DNA of 64,000 nt from Marinomonas colpomeniae (GTDB lineage Bacteria > Pseudomonadota > Gammaproteobacteria > Pseudomonadales > Marinomonadaceae): the NCBI RefSeq assembly GCF_014803385.1, contig NZ_JACYFC010000005.1, forward strand, positions 1 through 64,000. Direction: 5' to 3'. The position numbers and the translations under genes are program-made. The notes below the pieces were generated by a model. That model searched no databases, was not told the origin of the DNA, and was given only the letters and a program-made list of their open reading frames with translations. Positions 50,696 through 60,138 of the stretch are shown here, in pieces (positions within the stretch are counted from its first letter, which is position 1; each line of letters opens with the position of its first letter).

Positions 50696-51489
50696 CCAGC
50701 CAAACTCAGTAATAAAACATAAATAGGGGCCGCTGCAGTCAAACTATCCACTCGATCCATAACCCCACCATGACCAGGGATAAGATGACTCGAATCCTTC
50801 AGGCTCTCATGTCGCTTGAACAAGCTTTCTGTTAAATCCCCTAGAACCGAAACGGAAGATGTTAATAATGCAACAAGAGATAGAATGACCCACTGAGAAA
50901 AAACAAAGTCACTTAGCGCAGCAAACGCAACCACGCCTATTTGTGTCAATAACAAACCACCAACAACACCTTCCCAAGATTTTCCAGGACTAACAAACCT
51001 AGCCAGCTTCTTTTTGCCAAATGCTCTGCCCGCAAAATAAGCGCCAGAATCAGCTCCCCAGATAAGCCCCATGAGCAGTAACACCCAAACAACAAAATCA
51101 TTCGATTGCTTTAGTACGACTAAGGAAGACCAGGTTGTCACAAGCACCAAAGCCCCAAACAATAAGCGACTCAATACGTGCTGCCAAACCAAGACTGAGG
51201 GGTAACGCATCACCCAATAAAGCGCCAGAATCCACAACAAAGGACTAGCATACAAGGATATTTTTTGCATATTGAAATGAAAAACAACAAAGCACAGTAT
51301 CCCTATAGAAACAGCAAACAGGATACGTTTAACTTGATTACGTACACCAGATAGACGAGCCCACTCCCAACCAGCTAATAAAACCACCCCTGCCATAGAT
51401 AAAATAAAACTAGAGGCATCTAATACAAAAACAGCACAGACAAACAATACAGCCATAACAATGGCACTTAAGACACGAGGAAGTAACAT
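50686..51489 (-). CDS. cdsA: Phosphatidate cytidylyltransferase
   Basis: 267 residues, about eight membrane segments. It makes CDP-diacylglycerol for phospholipid synthesis. The C-terminal signature (KRHESLKDSSHLIPGHGGVMDRVDSL) is intact, quoted here only in part: SLKDSSHLIPGHGGVMDRVD. It follows uppS by three bases. Confidence 0.96.
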   Translation of the reverse strand: MLLPRVLSAIVMAVLFVCAVFVLDASSFILSMAGVVLLAGWEWARLSGVRNQVKRILFAVSIGILCFVVFHFNMQKISLYASPLLWILALYWVMRYPSVLVWQHVLSRLLFGALVLVTTWSSLVVLKQSNDFVVWVLLLMGLIWGADSGAYFAGRAFGKKKLARFVSPGKSWEGVVGGLLLTQIGVVAFAALSDFVFSQWVILSLVALLTSSVSVLGDLTESLFKRHESLKDSSHLIPGHGGVMDRVDSLTAAAPIYVLLLSLAGWL

Positions 51490-51492
51490 TGG

Positions 51493-52224
51493 TTATCGAC
51501 CACCATAACGACGTTGACGATTTTGATAAGTTTGAATAGCCTCATCAAAATGTTGTTGATCAAAATCCGGCCACAATACCGGCAGAAAGACAAATTCGGA
51601 GTAAGCAGTTTGCCAAAGTAAGAAATTACTAATTCGTTGTTCTCCAGACGTTCGAATCAACAGGTCAGGTGCAGGTGAATTTGCTAGCTGCATATGCTCA
51701 CCTAATGTAATTTCATCTATTTCTTCTAGAGGCAACTCACCTAACTTAACGCGCTCAGCTATTTTTTTTGCGGCTTCAGCAATATCCCAACGACCACCGT
51801 AATTAGCAGCAATGACCAACGTCATTTGGTCGTTATTCTTTGTTGCACTTTCAACACTTACTATTTGCTTTTGAAGCCCATCACTAAAAGCTGTCAAATC
51901 ACCTATCACTTCAAGCCGAATCCTGTATTTATTTAGACGCTTTAACTCCTTTTTAAGAGAACGCATAAACAATACCATTAAACCATCAACCTCCAATTTT
52001 GGACGCTTCCAATTTTCACTGGAAAATGCAAATAGAGTTAATACTTTAACACCAGATTTCGCAGCCATTTCTACCGCACGACGAACAGCAGAAGCACCCG
52101 CAGTATGACCTGCAATACTCGGAAGGTGTTTATTCTTTGCCCAGCGATTATTACCATCCATAATAATAGCAACATGAGCAGGCACGATCACTGACTCATC
52201 ATCAGTGCCAACCAATTCTGACAT
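51493..52224 (-). CDS. uppS: Undecaprenyl diphosphate synthase
   Basis: 243 residues, a cis-prenyltransferase that makes the C55 carrier for cell-wall polysaccharides. Catalytic Asp23 in AIIMDGNNRWAK and the C-terminal RTSGEQRISNFLLWQTAYSE are intact. A terminator (52243-52269) separates it from frr, so the run to its left may have its own promoter. Confidence 0.97.
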   Translation of the reverse strand: MSELVGTDDESVIVPAHVAIIMDGNNRWAKNKHLPSIAGHTAGASAVRRAVEMAAKSGVKVLTLFAFSSENWKRPKLEVDGLMVLFMRSLKKELKRLNKYRIRLEVIGDLTAFSDGLQKQIVSVESATKNNDQMTLVIAANYGGRWDIAEAAKKIAERVKLGELPLEEIDEITLGEHMQLANSPAPDLLIRTSGEQRISNFLLWQTAYSEFVFLPVLWPDFDQQHFDEAIQTYQNRQRRYGGR

Positions 52225-52242
52225 AACTTTTTCCTAGCCAAT

Positions 52243-52269
52243 AAAAAAAGCGAGCCGAGGCTCGCCTTT
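52243..52269 (-). terminator. Intrinsic terminator after frr
   Basis: GCGAGCC / GGCTCGC stem with a three-base loop and seven T on the minus strand, between uppS and frr. Confidence 0.85.
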
Positions 52270-52273
52270 CCCA

Positions 52274-52831
52274 TTAAATTGCCATCAGGTCTTTTTCTTT
52301 TGCAGCAAGACGATCTTCAACTAAAGAAACATACTTATCTGTGATTTTTTGAACTTGATCCTGACCACGACGATCATCATCCTCAGATATCTCTTTTTCT
52401 TTAACCAAGTCTTTGAGACTACCGTTTGCATCTCGGCGAATATTACGAATAGAAATTCGTCCGTTTTCTGCTTCACTTTTAGCTTGTTTAAAATAATTTT
52501 TACGCGTTTCTTCAGTTAAAGCAGGCATAGGGATTCGAATTAAATTACCTGTTGTAGAAGGATTCAAGCCCAAATCAGATTTCATAATCGCCTTTTCAAT
52601 TTCAGGCACTAGATTATTTTCCCAAGGAGAAATACCCAATGTACGTGCATCCTCAACCGTTACGTTAGCCACTTGACTAAGAGGCGTCTCAGATCCGTAG
52701 TAGTTAACTTTTACTGAATCTAAAATACTAGGATGCGCTCGGCCTGTACGAATTTTTTTAAATGCAGACTCAACAGAAGAAACCGCTTTATTCATACGGT
52801 CTTCTGCATCTTTAAGAATTTCGTTAATCAT
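52274..52831 (-). CDS. frr: Ribosome recycling factor
   Basis: 185 residues, the standard size. It splits post-termination ribosomes together with EF-G. Two-domain protein: long three-helix bundle ([20 protein letters not shown].., ..[17 protein letters not shown]) and small beta domain. The ATG at 52831 has GAGGAAG upstream; an open 12-codon extension is really the tail of the decayed pyrH. Its usual upstream partner pyrH is a relic here. Confidence 0.97.
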   Translation of the reverse strand: MINEILKDAEDRMNKAVSSVESAFKKIRTGRAHPSILDSVKVNYYGSETPLSQVANVTVEDARTLGISPWENNLVPEIEKAIMKSDLGLNPSTTGNLIRIPMPALTEETRKNYFKQAKSEAENGRISIRNIRRDANGSLKDLVKEKEISEDDDRRGQDQVQKITDKYVSLVEDRLAAKEKDLMAI

Positions 52832-52838
52832 AACTTCC

Positions 52839-53149
52839 TCACTTAATAAATATATTTTCAGCGCCACCAGCCATCATATCTATCGAGGCTCCAGGCTTAT
52901 CGGTGTCCAGCATATCTGTAGATGCGCTATAACCATGCATCATGGTTGGTAAACAACTACTAAGTCCATGACACCCAATTCTTTTTCAAAAAATTCATCA
53001 TAGCCCAATGTATCATATTTTAAGGCATCAGAATCTTTCAATGGATAAGTAAATTAAACATCATCCACTCTCGATATAATATCTAGATCTATCTCAATAC
53101 CACAAAAATAAGTAGCAGAGTCATCTGTAAAAAAATAAAAAAAACTTAC
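52839..53149 (-). pseudogene. pyrH: Decayed 3' fragment of pyrH (UMP kinase)
   Basis: This is the canonical pyrH position, between tsf and frr, but no intact gene exists. On the minus strand one frame (from about 53149) gives FFTDDSATYFCGIEIDLDI, then a TAA stop (53056-53054), then LKDSDALKYDTLGYDEFFEK and ELGVMDL. These align with the second half of PyrH (typical FFTTDSAAALRGIEIGADV, KDPDAVKYDTLTYDEVL, LGVMDLT). A frameshift follows near 52975. The end is recovered in another frame as DTDKPGA...ENIFIK with a stop at 52841-52839, matching the PyrH tail (MNKPGAL...EGT). The N-terminal part, including the phosphate-binding start KLSGEAL, is gone. No function is expected. Confidence 0.88.
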
Positions 53150-53180
53150 TAGAAGTACATAAGTAATACCAGCTTCTCAT

Positions 53181-53211
53181 AAAAAGGGGCAGTCAAACTG
53201 CCCCTTTTTTT
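53181..53211 (-). terminator. Intrinsic terminator after tsf
   Basis: AAAAAGGGGCAGT / ACTGCCCCTTTTT stem with a short loop; T run on both strands. It ends the rpsB-tsf transcript before the pyrH relic, which is unusual because pyrH and frr commonly continue this operon. Confidence 0.9.
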
Positions 53212-53232
53212 GTATGACACTGAACTCAAAGA

Positions 53233-54093
53233 TTAACCTTTAAGCTGTGCTGCCACTTCTGCTGCAAAATCAACCTCAGCAACTTCAATACCCTCACCTA
53301 CTTCAAGGCGAGTGAAAGAAGTAACAGAAGCGCCAGCATCTTTTACAAGCTGACCGACTTTAACTTCAGGATTCTTAACGAAAGGCTGCTCAGTCAAGCT
53401 GTTTTCAGCCAAGAATTTCTTCATACGACCAACAATCATTTTATCAACGATTTCTGCAGGCTTACCGGCCATGTCTGGCTGAGCACGAACAATTTCTTCT
53501 TCTTTCGCTAAAACTTCTGCAGGCATGTCATCACCGCGAACCACTCGAGGAGCAACAGCAGCAACATGCATAGACACATCTTTAGCCAGTTCAGCAGAAC
53601 CACCTTCCAATTGAGTCAATACAGCTATTTGACCGTTACCGTGGAGGTAACCACCAACTAAACCACCTTCGACGATAACAGCACGACGAGGAGAAATATT
53701 TTCACCGATTTTTTGCACTAATGCTTCACGGGCTTGGCCAATTTCACCAGCAAGCAAAACAGCGATATCAGTTTCTTTCGTTGCAAAAACAACGTCAGCT
53801 ACTTTATTTGCAAAAGAAATAAAGCCTTCATCGCGAGTAGCAAAGTCAGTTTCTGAGTTAACTTCAACCAAAATACCATAAGAAGCATCGTCTGCAACGC
53901 GCATAACGATAGTTCCTTCAGCAGCAGTACGACCTGCTTTTTTAGCTGCTTTCATGCCACTTGATTTACGTAGCTCTTCAATAGCGACTTCAACGTCAGC
54001 GTTAGCAGCGACGAGTGCTTTTTTACACTCCATCATGCCTAAACCGGTACGATCACGTAGCTCTTTTACCAATGCTGCAGATACTGCGGCCAT
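53233..54093 (-). CDS. tsf: Elongation factor Ts
   Basis: 286 residues. The nucleotide exchange factor of EF-Tu. The N-terminal UBA-like domain ([19 protein letters not shown]) and TDFATRD core are conserved. It is downstream of rpsB by 85 bases that hold an attenuator-like hairpin. Confidence 0.98.
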   Translation of the reverse strand: MAAVSAALVKELRDRTGLGMMECKKALVAANADVEVAIEELRKSSGMKAAKKAGRTAAEGTIVMRVADDASYGILVEVNSETDFATRDEGFISFANKVADVVFATKETDIAVLLAGEIGQAREALVQKIGENISPRRAVIVEGGLVGGYLHGNGQIAVLTQLEGGSAELAKDVSMHVAAVAPRVVRGDDMPAEVLAKEEEIVRAQPDMAGKPAEIVDKMIVGRMKKFLAENSLTEQPFVKNPEVKVGQLVKDAGASVTSFTRLEVGEGIEVAEVDFAAEVAAQLKG

Positions 54094-54123
54094 GTTAAAT
54101 CCTCTTTATACCAATTCAAATTT

Positions 54124-54150
54124 AAAAAAGGAGGTCAAAAACCTCCCTTT
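54124..54150 (-). terminator. Attenuator-like hairpin between rpsB and tsf
   Basis: GGGAGGT / ACCTCC stem with a short loop, followed by six T on the minus strand, between rpsB and tsf. A partial terminator between these genes is known in E. coli; a similar role is inferred. Confidence 0.75.
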
Positions 54151-54178
54151 AGAAACCAGAACAAACTAGAAAGTTTGC

Positions 54179-54916
54179 TTACGCTTCAGTAGTAGCTTCG
54201 CTTACTTCAACGAATTCATCAGCATTTCCAGCAGTCGTAGAACGACCTTCTAGAACAGCATCAGCAAAAGCACCAACATACAACTGAACAGCGCGAATAG
54301 CGTCATCATTAGCTGGGATGATGTAATCAACACCATCTGGATTACTGTTAGTATCAACGATACCGATAACAGGAATACCTAATTTATTCGCTTCTTTAAT
54401 AGCAATACGTTCATGATCAACGTCTACTACAAACAACACATCAGGAAGGCCACCCATATCTTTAATACCACCCATAGAAAGCTCAAGTTTTTCAAGCTCA
54501 CGAGTACGCATCAAAGCTTCTTTTTTAGTTAGCTTTTCGAATGTACCATCAGATACTTGACCTTCAAGCTCACGAAGACGCTTGATAGAAGCACGGATAG
54601 TTTTGTAGTTAGTCAACATGCCACCTAACCAACGGTGGTTTACGTATGGCATACCAGAGCGAGCAGCTTGCTCTTTAATCGTTTTAGATGCAGCACGCTT
54701 AGTACCAACAAACAAAACCTTGTTCTTGTTTTCAGCCATTTTCTTAACTAGCTCTAGAGCTTCGTTAAGAGCTGGAACAGTGTGCTCAAGGTTAATGATA
54801 TGAATCTTATTACGAGCACCAAAAATGAAAGGCTTCATTTTTGGGTTCCAGTAACGAGTTTGGTGACCAAAGTGTGAACCAACCTGAAGAAGGTCGCGCA
54901 TAGAAACTGTAGGCAT
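54179..54916 (-). CDS. rpsB: 30S ribosomal protein S2
   Basis: 245 residues. [22 protein letters not shown] and [21 protein letters not shown] are S2 signatures. First gene of the rpsB-tsf operon. A promoter is proposed at 55084-55112, giving a leader of about 160 bases in which S2 autoregulation could operate. Confidence 0.98.
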   Translation of the reverse strand: MPTVSMRDLLQVGSHFGHQTRYWNPKMKPFIFGARNKIHIINLEHTVPALNEALELVKKMAENKNKVLFVGTKRAASKTIKEQAARSGMPYVNHRWLGGMLTNYKTIRASIKRLRELEGQVSDGTFEKLTKKEALMRTRELEKLELSMGGIKDMGGLPDVLFVVDVDHERIAIKEANKLGIPVIGIVDTNSNPDGVDYIIPANDDAIRAVQLYVGAFADAVLEGRSTTAGNADEFVEVSEATTEA

Positions 54917-55236
54917 TTTACTATCCTTTAATTTGGGTTATTTTTGCTTACCAGCTAAAAGCATCAGTCAAACAAGGTTTAAGGCAACCTATGACACCCC
55001 AGACACTCTTATTTAATTTGCGGCAAGATCGTTGATTTATGTAAATTTACTTATCTCAGGCAAATGCCCGACCAAGCCGGCGTTTTATATCACATTTAAC
55101 AAAAAACCAAAAGACTTGTACGTATTTTTTACATAACTTCAAGCCGCGTTTTTTTCACCTAGAGAGGCGATTCTACCGTTCAAGTCATGTAGAATACCTT
55201 GCATCTCGTTAGAAACAATTTAAAGACATATACATT
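54917..55236. other. Divergent intergenic region rpsB / map
   Basis: 320 bases with no gene. It holds the rpsB promoter (55084-55112) and a leader of about 160 bases running leftwards, and presumably the map promoter on the right, which I could not place with confidence. No strong stem-loop was recognised in the leader by eye. Confidence 0.5.
55084..55112 (-). promoter_or_regulatory. rpsB promoter
   Basis: -10 TATAAA (55089-55084) with a GC-rich discriminator (ACGCCGGC) and a weak -35 TTTTGG (55112-55107), spacer 17. The GC-rich discriminator fits stringent control of ribosomal genes. Confidence 0.55.
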
Positions 55237-56094
55237 ATGAGCAATGAAATACTACAAAAAGTTGAAGAACTTACTAAAAATGGCCGCGTAGACACGCCGA
55301 GCTGGACACCTCGCCCAGCCTCTACACGCTTCACTGATATTAATGATATAGAAGGAATGCGAACAGCAGGAAAATTGGCAGCCGATGTATTAATCATGCT
55401 AGAGGAATTTGTTGCCCCTGGCGTGACGACAGAACAAATAGACATTATTGCTCACAATTTCATTATTGAAGAGCAGGGCGCGATTCCGGCACCTCTTAAT
55501 TACCACGGCTTCCCAAAGTCTTGCTGCACTTCCGTCAATGATGTTATTTGCCACGGCATTCCCAATGATAAAGCGCTTAAAAAAGGTGATGCAGTTAATA
55601 TTGACATAACCATCATCAAAGACGGCTATTATGGTGATACCAGTCGAATGTTTTTTGCAGGTCCTGCCCTACCGCATGCAGAACGTTTAGCGAAAGTTAC
55701 TCAAGAATGCCTCTATCTTGCTATTGACCTAGTGAAGCCCGGCGCTCGACTAGGTGATATTGGCGCCATTATTTCAGCGCATGCTCACAAACATCACTAT
55801 TCAGTAGTTGAAGAATATTGCGGCCATGGCGTTGGCACGACTTTCCACGGCGAACCTCAGGTTGCACACTACGGAACAGCTGGTACAGGCGTCATATTAG
55901 AAGAAGGCATGACACTAACAATAGAACCTATGATTAATGCAGGTAAAAAACAAGTTAAGCACTTAGGCCCTGATAATTGGATAGCAAAAACCAAAGATGG
56001 CCGATTATCAGCACAATATGAACACACCTTACTTGTTACAGCTAATGGCGTTGAAGTACTAACACGTAGACCAGAAGAAACACGCTTCTCATAG
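55237..56094 (+). CDS. map: Methionine aminopeptidase, type I
   Basis: 285 residues, about 20 more than E. coli Map at the N-terminus. It removes initiator methionine. Metal ligands are visible in VNIDITIIKDGYYGDTSRMF (Asp pair), CGHGVGTTFHGEP (His) and EEGMTLTIEPMI (Glu). It is divergent from rpsB, the usual arrangement, and upstream of glnD. Confidence 0.97.
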   Translation: MSNEILQKVEELTKNGRVDTPSWTPRPASTRFTDINDIEGMRTAGKLAADVLIMLEEFVAPGVTTEQIDIIAHNFIIEEQGAIPAPLNYHGFPKSCCTSVNDVICHGIPNDKALKKGDAVNIDITIIKDGYYGDTSRMFFAGPALPHAERLAKVTQECLYLAIDLVKPGARLGDIGAIISAHAHKHHYSVVEEYCGHGVGTTFHGEPQVAHYGTAGTGVILEEGMTLTIEPMINAGKKQVKHLGPDNWIAKTKDGRLSAQYEHTLLVTANGVEVLTRRPEETRFS

Positions 56095-56193
56095 AGGCGT
56101 ATTTTCTTAAATTTAATACAAATAATATTGAAAACAAATAAAGCTAACTAGATCACTTTTAAATCTATTTAATTCATTCTTTGAGGCTCCTGT

Positions 56194-58887
56194 ATGGACT
56201 TTCCTGCTTTTCCAGACGCTCCGCCACTCCTCACCCAGGAAGAGAAACAAGAACTAGCAAAACCCAATTGCTCAATTACACGCTACAAAGCTATCATTGA
56301 AGAAAAAACCAATGCTTACAACGATTTATTTCACGCTCTATACCCGATAGAAAAACTCGTCAAAGGCCTCTCTTCTTTCTTCGATGAAGTATTACAAGCA
56401 GCTTGGATTGCCAAAGAATTAAATATTGAAAATCATGTTAGTTTAATCGCTGTAGGTGGTTATGGACGTAGTGAATTACATCCTAAATCAGATATTGACC
56501 TTTTAATTCTTATTGAAAACGAAACCTCTGCGCCAAAAGACAAACTGGAAGCTTTTATCACCTTCCTTTGGGACATTAGTTTAGACATCGGACACAGCGT
56601 TCGTACCATTGATCAATGCACTGACATGGCGGCGACCGACATCACAGTCATCACCAACTTAATTGAATCAAGAACACTAATAGGCTCCCCTGACCTGCTT
56701 GCAACATTAAAACTACATGTCGACACAGACCACATGTGGGATGGACACTCTTTTTACAAAGCAAAACTAGCAGAGCAAAAGCAACGTCACGCCAAATATC
56801 AAAACACTGCATATAACTTAGAACCAAACCTCAAAGAGTGCCCTGGTGGCTTACGAGACATGCAAGTTATTGACTGGGTAGCTAAACGCCACCTACACAC
56901 TAATAGACTAAGCGCCCTGATTGATAAGCAATTTTTATCTGAAGATGAATATATACAACTTAAAGGTGCTGTCAGCCATCTTTGGCGAGTCCGTTGGGCA
57001 CTGCATATGGTCGCGGGAAGAAAGGAAGACAGACTTCTTTTTGATCATCAACGCACACTCACAAAGCTCTTTGGTTTCGATGATGACGACCTAAAACGTA
57101 ATGTAGAGCGTTTTATGCAAGGCTACTATCAAAGCGTTGCTGCAATCCAACAATTAAACGACTTACTTCTTCAGCATTTTGAAGAGTCCTTCCTGAGTCT
57201 CGATGCAATTAATACAGTTGATATAATCAACGATAACTTTCAAATCGCTAACGGCCAATTAGAAGCTCGATCACCAACGCTTTTTCAAGATAACCCATCC
57301 TGCATGCTTGAAATTTATGTTTTATTTGGTGATCAAGAGAATATCAAAGGCCTTCGCGCTAACACAATGAGACAGCTTCGCGACAACCTAGAACTCGTTG
57401 ATGATGACTTTAGAAATAACAAAAAAAATACAGATCTTTTTCTTGATGTTATTGCCAGTCGATATCACCTCAGCAGCATATTAAGATCCATGAAGCACTT
57501 AGGTTTACTTGGGCGATACTTGCCTGAGTTCGGCGCTATTATAGGCCAAATGCAGCACGATTTATTTCATATTTACACAGTAGATGCACATACGTTACAA
57601 CTAGTAGAAAATTTACGACGTTTGTGGCTGCCGGAATACAAACAGAAGTTTCCCATTTCATCACAAGCCATACGACATATAGAAAAAGTAGAGCTTGTCT
57701 ATATTGCAGGCCTATACCACGACATAGCAAAAGGTCGAGGCGGAGATCACTCTGAACTTGGCTGTGTTGATGCACAGGCTTTTTGTGAGAGACACGGGCT
57801 TTCAAAGAAAGATACAGCCTTAATTGTGTGGCTAGTTCGAAACCATCTTTTCATGTCTGTTACTGCTCAAAGAAAAGATATATCAGATCCTGAGGTTATT
57901 TGGGAATTCGCTAGTTATGTGAAAGACCAAGAACACCTGGATTATTTATTCATCCTGACAGTAGCTGACATAAATGCAACCAATCCAACTATGTGGAATA
58001 GTTGGCGTGCATCACTTATGCGCCAACTATATTTAGAAACTAAACGCGCACTTCGTCGTGGTCTCGACTCACCTATCGATGCCGAAATGATCAGTGACGA
58101 ACACAAACAGCGCGCGCTAGAAGTTATGCTAGAAAACAATGCAGACATCACTGAAGCTGAAGACATTTGGTCAACCATTGAAGATGAGTATTTCATTCGC
58201 TCAAATGGCGATGAAATAGCATGGAATACGGAAGCCATCTTACGTCACCGCCCAAGCCAAAAACCACTTATCGCAGTAACACCGTTGGGCGGACGAAATT
58301 TCTCAGGCGCTAGTAAAATCTTTATTTATACTCCTATTAGCAACCATCTCTTTGCCGTTATGGCCGCAACATTTGAACAACTAGGCCTGACAATTTTAGA
58401 TGCTAAAATCAGCCATACAACGGATAACTACAGTTTAGATAGTTTTGTTGTTATGGACAGTAACGATAACGACACTAATTTATACCTAGATAAAGAACGC
58501 ATAAACTTAATTCGACAAACACTAATGGAACAACTTGAAACGCCGTCGCGATATGAAAGCGTTGTACAACGACACACTCCAAGAATCTTAAAAATATTTA
58601 ACTCTCCAGCAACAGCTCACTTTGTTAGCCAACCCGAAGAGGTCTGGTCAGCGCTTGAAATAACAGCACCAGACCGCCCAGGTTTACTTGCTTTAGTAGG
58701 GCAATTTTTTATGAATAACGGCATCATGCTGCATAAGGCTAAAATTGCCACACTCGGAGAGCGTGTAGAAGATACTTTTTACATAACCGAAGATAATGGC
58801 GACCTTATTACTGACAACGATCGTATAAATACAATCTGTAACCTTTTAAAAGAGAAAATAGACCGTTTCTCTAAAGCCATGGACTAG
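56194..58887 (+). CDS. glnD: Bifunctional uridylyltransferase/uridylyl-removing enzyme GlnD
   Basis: 897 residues. It modifies the PII protein in response to glutamine and so sets nitrogen control. Nucleotidyltransferase site GGYGRSELHPKSDIDL (88-103; Asp100, Asp102), HD hydrolase domain (GLYHDIAKGRGGDHSELG) and two C-terminal ACT domains (from about 705 and 810) are intact. GAGG precedes the ATG. Six bases separate it from dapC. Confidence 0.97.
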   Translation: MDFPAFPDAPPLLTQEEKQELAKPNCSITRYKAIIEEKTNAYNDLFHALYPIEKLVKGLSSFFDEVLQAAWIAKELNIENHVSLIAVGGYGRSELHPKSDIDLLILIENETSAPKDKLEAFITFLWDISLDIGHSVRTIDQCTDMAATDITVITNLIESRTLIGSPDLLATLKLHVDTDHMWDGHSFYKAKLAEQKQRHAKYQNTAYNLEPNLKECPGGLRDMQVIDWVAKRHLHTNRLSALIDKQFLSEDEYIQLKGAVSHLWRVRWALHMVAGRKEDRLLFDHQRTLTKLFGFDDDDLKRNVERFMQGYYQSVAAIQQLNDLLLQHFEESFLSLDAINTVDIINDNFQIANGQLEARSPTLFQDNPSCMLEIYVLFGDQENIKGLRANTMRQLRDNLELVDDDFRNNKKNTDLFLDVIASRYHLSSILRSMKHLGLLGRYLPEFGAIIGQMQHDLFHIYTVDAHTLQLVENLRRLWLPEYKQKFPISSQAIRHIEKVELVYIAGLYHDIAKGRGGDHSELGCVDAQAFCERHGLSKKDTALIVWLVRNHLFMSVTAQRKDISDPEVIWEFASYVKDQEHLDYLFILTVADINATNPTMWNSWRASLMRQLYLETKRALRRGLDSPIDAEMISDEHKQRALEVMLENNADITEAEDIWSTIEDEYFIRSNGDEIAWNTEAILRHRPSQKPLIAVTPLGGRNFSGASKIFIYTPISNHLFAVMAATFEQLGLTILDAKISHTTDNYSLDSFVVMDSNDNDTNLYLDKERINLIRQTLMEQLETPSRYESVVQRHTPRILKIFNSPATAHFVSQPEEVWSALEITAPDRPGLLALVGQFFMNNGIMLHKAKIATLGERVEDTFYITEDNGDLITDNDRINTICNLLKEKIDRFSKAMD

Positions 58888-58893
58888 AACCTA

Positions 58894-60096
58894 ATGAACC
58901 CTCTTATACACTCTTTGCACCCATATCCATTCCAAAAGCTTGCAGAGCTTCTAGAAGGGATAACACCTAACCCCGAAAAAACGCTAATTAAATTAACCAT
59001 TGGCGAACCTCAACACGAAGCACCCGCCATTGTCTTAGAAACACTCGCCAATAGCTTAAATGGTGTCAGTAAATATCCCAGCACAAAAGGTGAACTACCT
59101 TTACGAAGCACTATTAGCGAATGGACAAAACGTCGTTTTAAACTGGAAAGTTTAGACCCTGAAACAGAAATCCTACCCGTCTCAGGTACGCGAGAAGCGC
59201 TATTTGCTATCACCCAAACATTAGTAGGTGAAAAAAATAAACCTCTTGTCATAAGTCCAAATCCTTTTTATCAAATTTACGAAGGCGCTGGCATTCTCGC
59301 TGGCGCCGATCTTCACTTTCTTCCGTGCGGATCAGAAACAAGGTATAAAGTTGATTACCAAAGCGTAAGCGATGATATTTGGAAGCGTTGCGAAGTGTTG
59401 TTTGTCTGTTCGCCAAATAACCCGAGTGGCACAGTCACAACGCTTGAGGAATACGCCTACCTGATTGAAAAAGCGAAGATGTTTAATTTCACCATTGTGG
59501 CTGATGAGTGCTATTCAGAAATTTACTTTGGTAATCAAGCACCTTTAGGTTTACTGGAAGCGTGCCAAAAACTTGGCAATACAAACTATAAGCACTGTCT
59601 AATTTTTCAATCTCTTTCTAAACGCTCAAACCTACCAGGCCTTCGTTCTGGTTTTGTTGCTGGTGACGCCTCTTTATTAAAACCTTTTTTACTCTATAGA
59701 ACCTACCAAGGTTGCGCCATGCCAGCTCACCATCAAAATGCATCAGTTGCAGCCTGGAACGATGAAAAACATGTTGTAAAAAATCGTGAAATCTACACTC
59801 GTAAATTTGATGCTGTTTTAAGCATATTATCACCTGTTATGGACGTTGAAAAACCAGAAGCTGGGTTTTATCTCTGGCCAAAAATAGACATAACAGATGA
59901 AGAGTTTTGCATATCACTGTACCGAGAAGAAGCAGTATTGGTACTTCCTGGCAGTTATTTAGGACGCGAAATAGAGGGGACCAACCCTGGCAGCCAGCAT
60001 ATTCGAATGGCATTAGTTGCCGAAGAATTAGAGTGCGTCGAAGCCGCAAAAAGAATTCAATCTTTCTTGATTCGTAACAATCTTATCAAAAAATAA
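58894..60096 (+). CDS. dapC: Succinyldiaminopimelate transaminase
   Basis: 400 residues, fold-type I PLP aminotransferase. The context glnD-dapC-dapD-dapE fits the DapC of pseudomonads and relatives. FVCSPNNPSGTV and the PLP Lys in IFQSLSKRSNLPGLRSGF are present. It acts in the succinylase branch to diaminopimelate and lysine. Without the neighbours it could only be called a class I/II aminotransferase. Confidence 0.93.
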   Translation: MNPLIHSLHPYPFQKLAELLEGITPNPEKTLIKLTIGEPQHEAPAIVLETLANSLNGVSKYPSTKGELPLRSTISEWTKRRFKLESLDPETEILPVSGTREALFAITQTLVGEKNKPLVISPNPFYQIYEGAGILAGADLHFLPCGSETRYKVDYQSVSDDIWKRCEVLFVCSPNNPSGTVTTLEEYAYLIEKAKMFNFTIVADECYSEIYFGNQAPLGLLEACQKLGNTNYKHCLIFQSLSKRSNLPGLRSGFVAGDASLLKPFLLYRTYQGCAMPAHHQNASVAAWNDEKHVVKNREIYTRKFDAVLSILSPVMDVEKPEAGFYLWPKIDITDEEFCISLYREEAVLVLPGSYLGREIEGTNPGSQHIRMALVAEELECVEAAKRIQSFLIRNNLIKK

Positions 60097-60138
60097 TTTT
60101 CATTTTATATAAATTATAAAACTCAGTTGGAGAAATAT

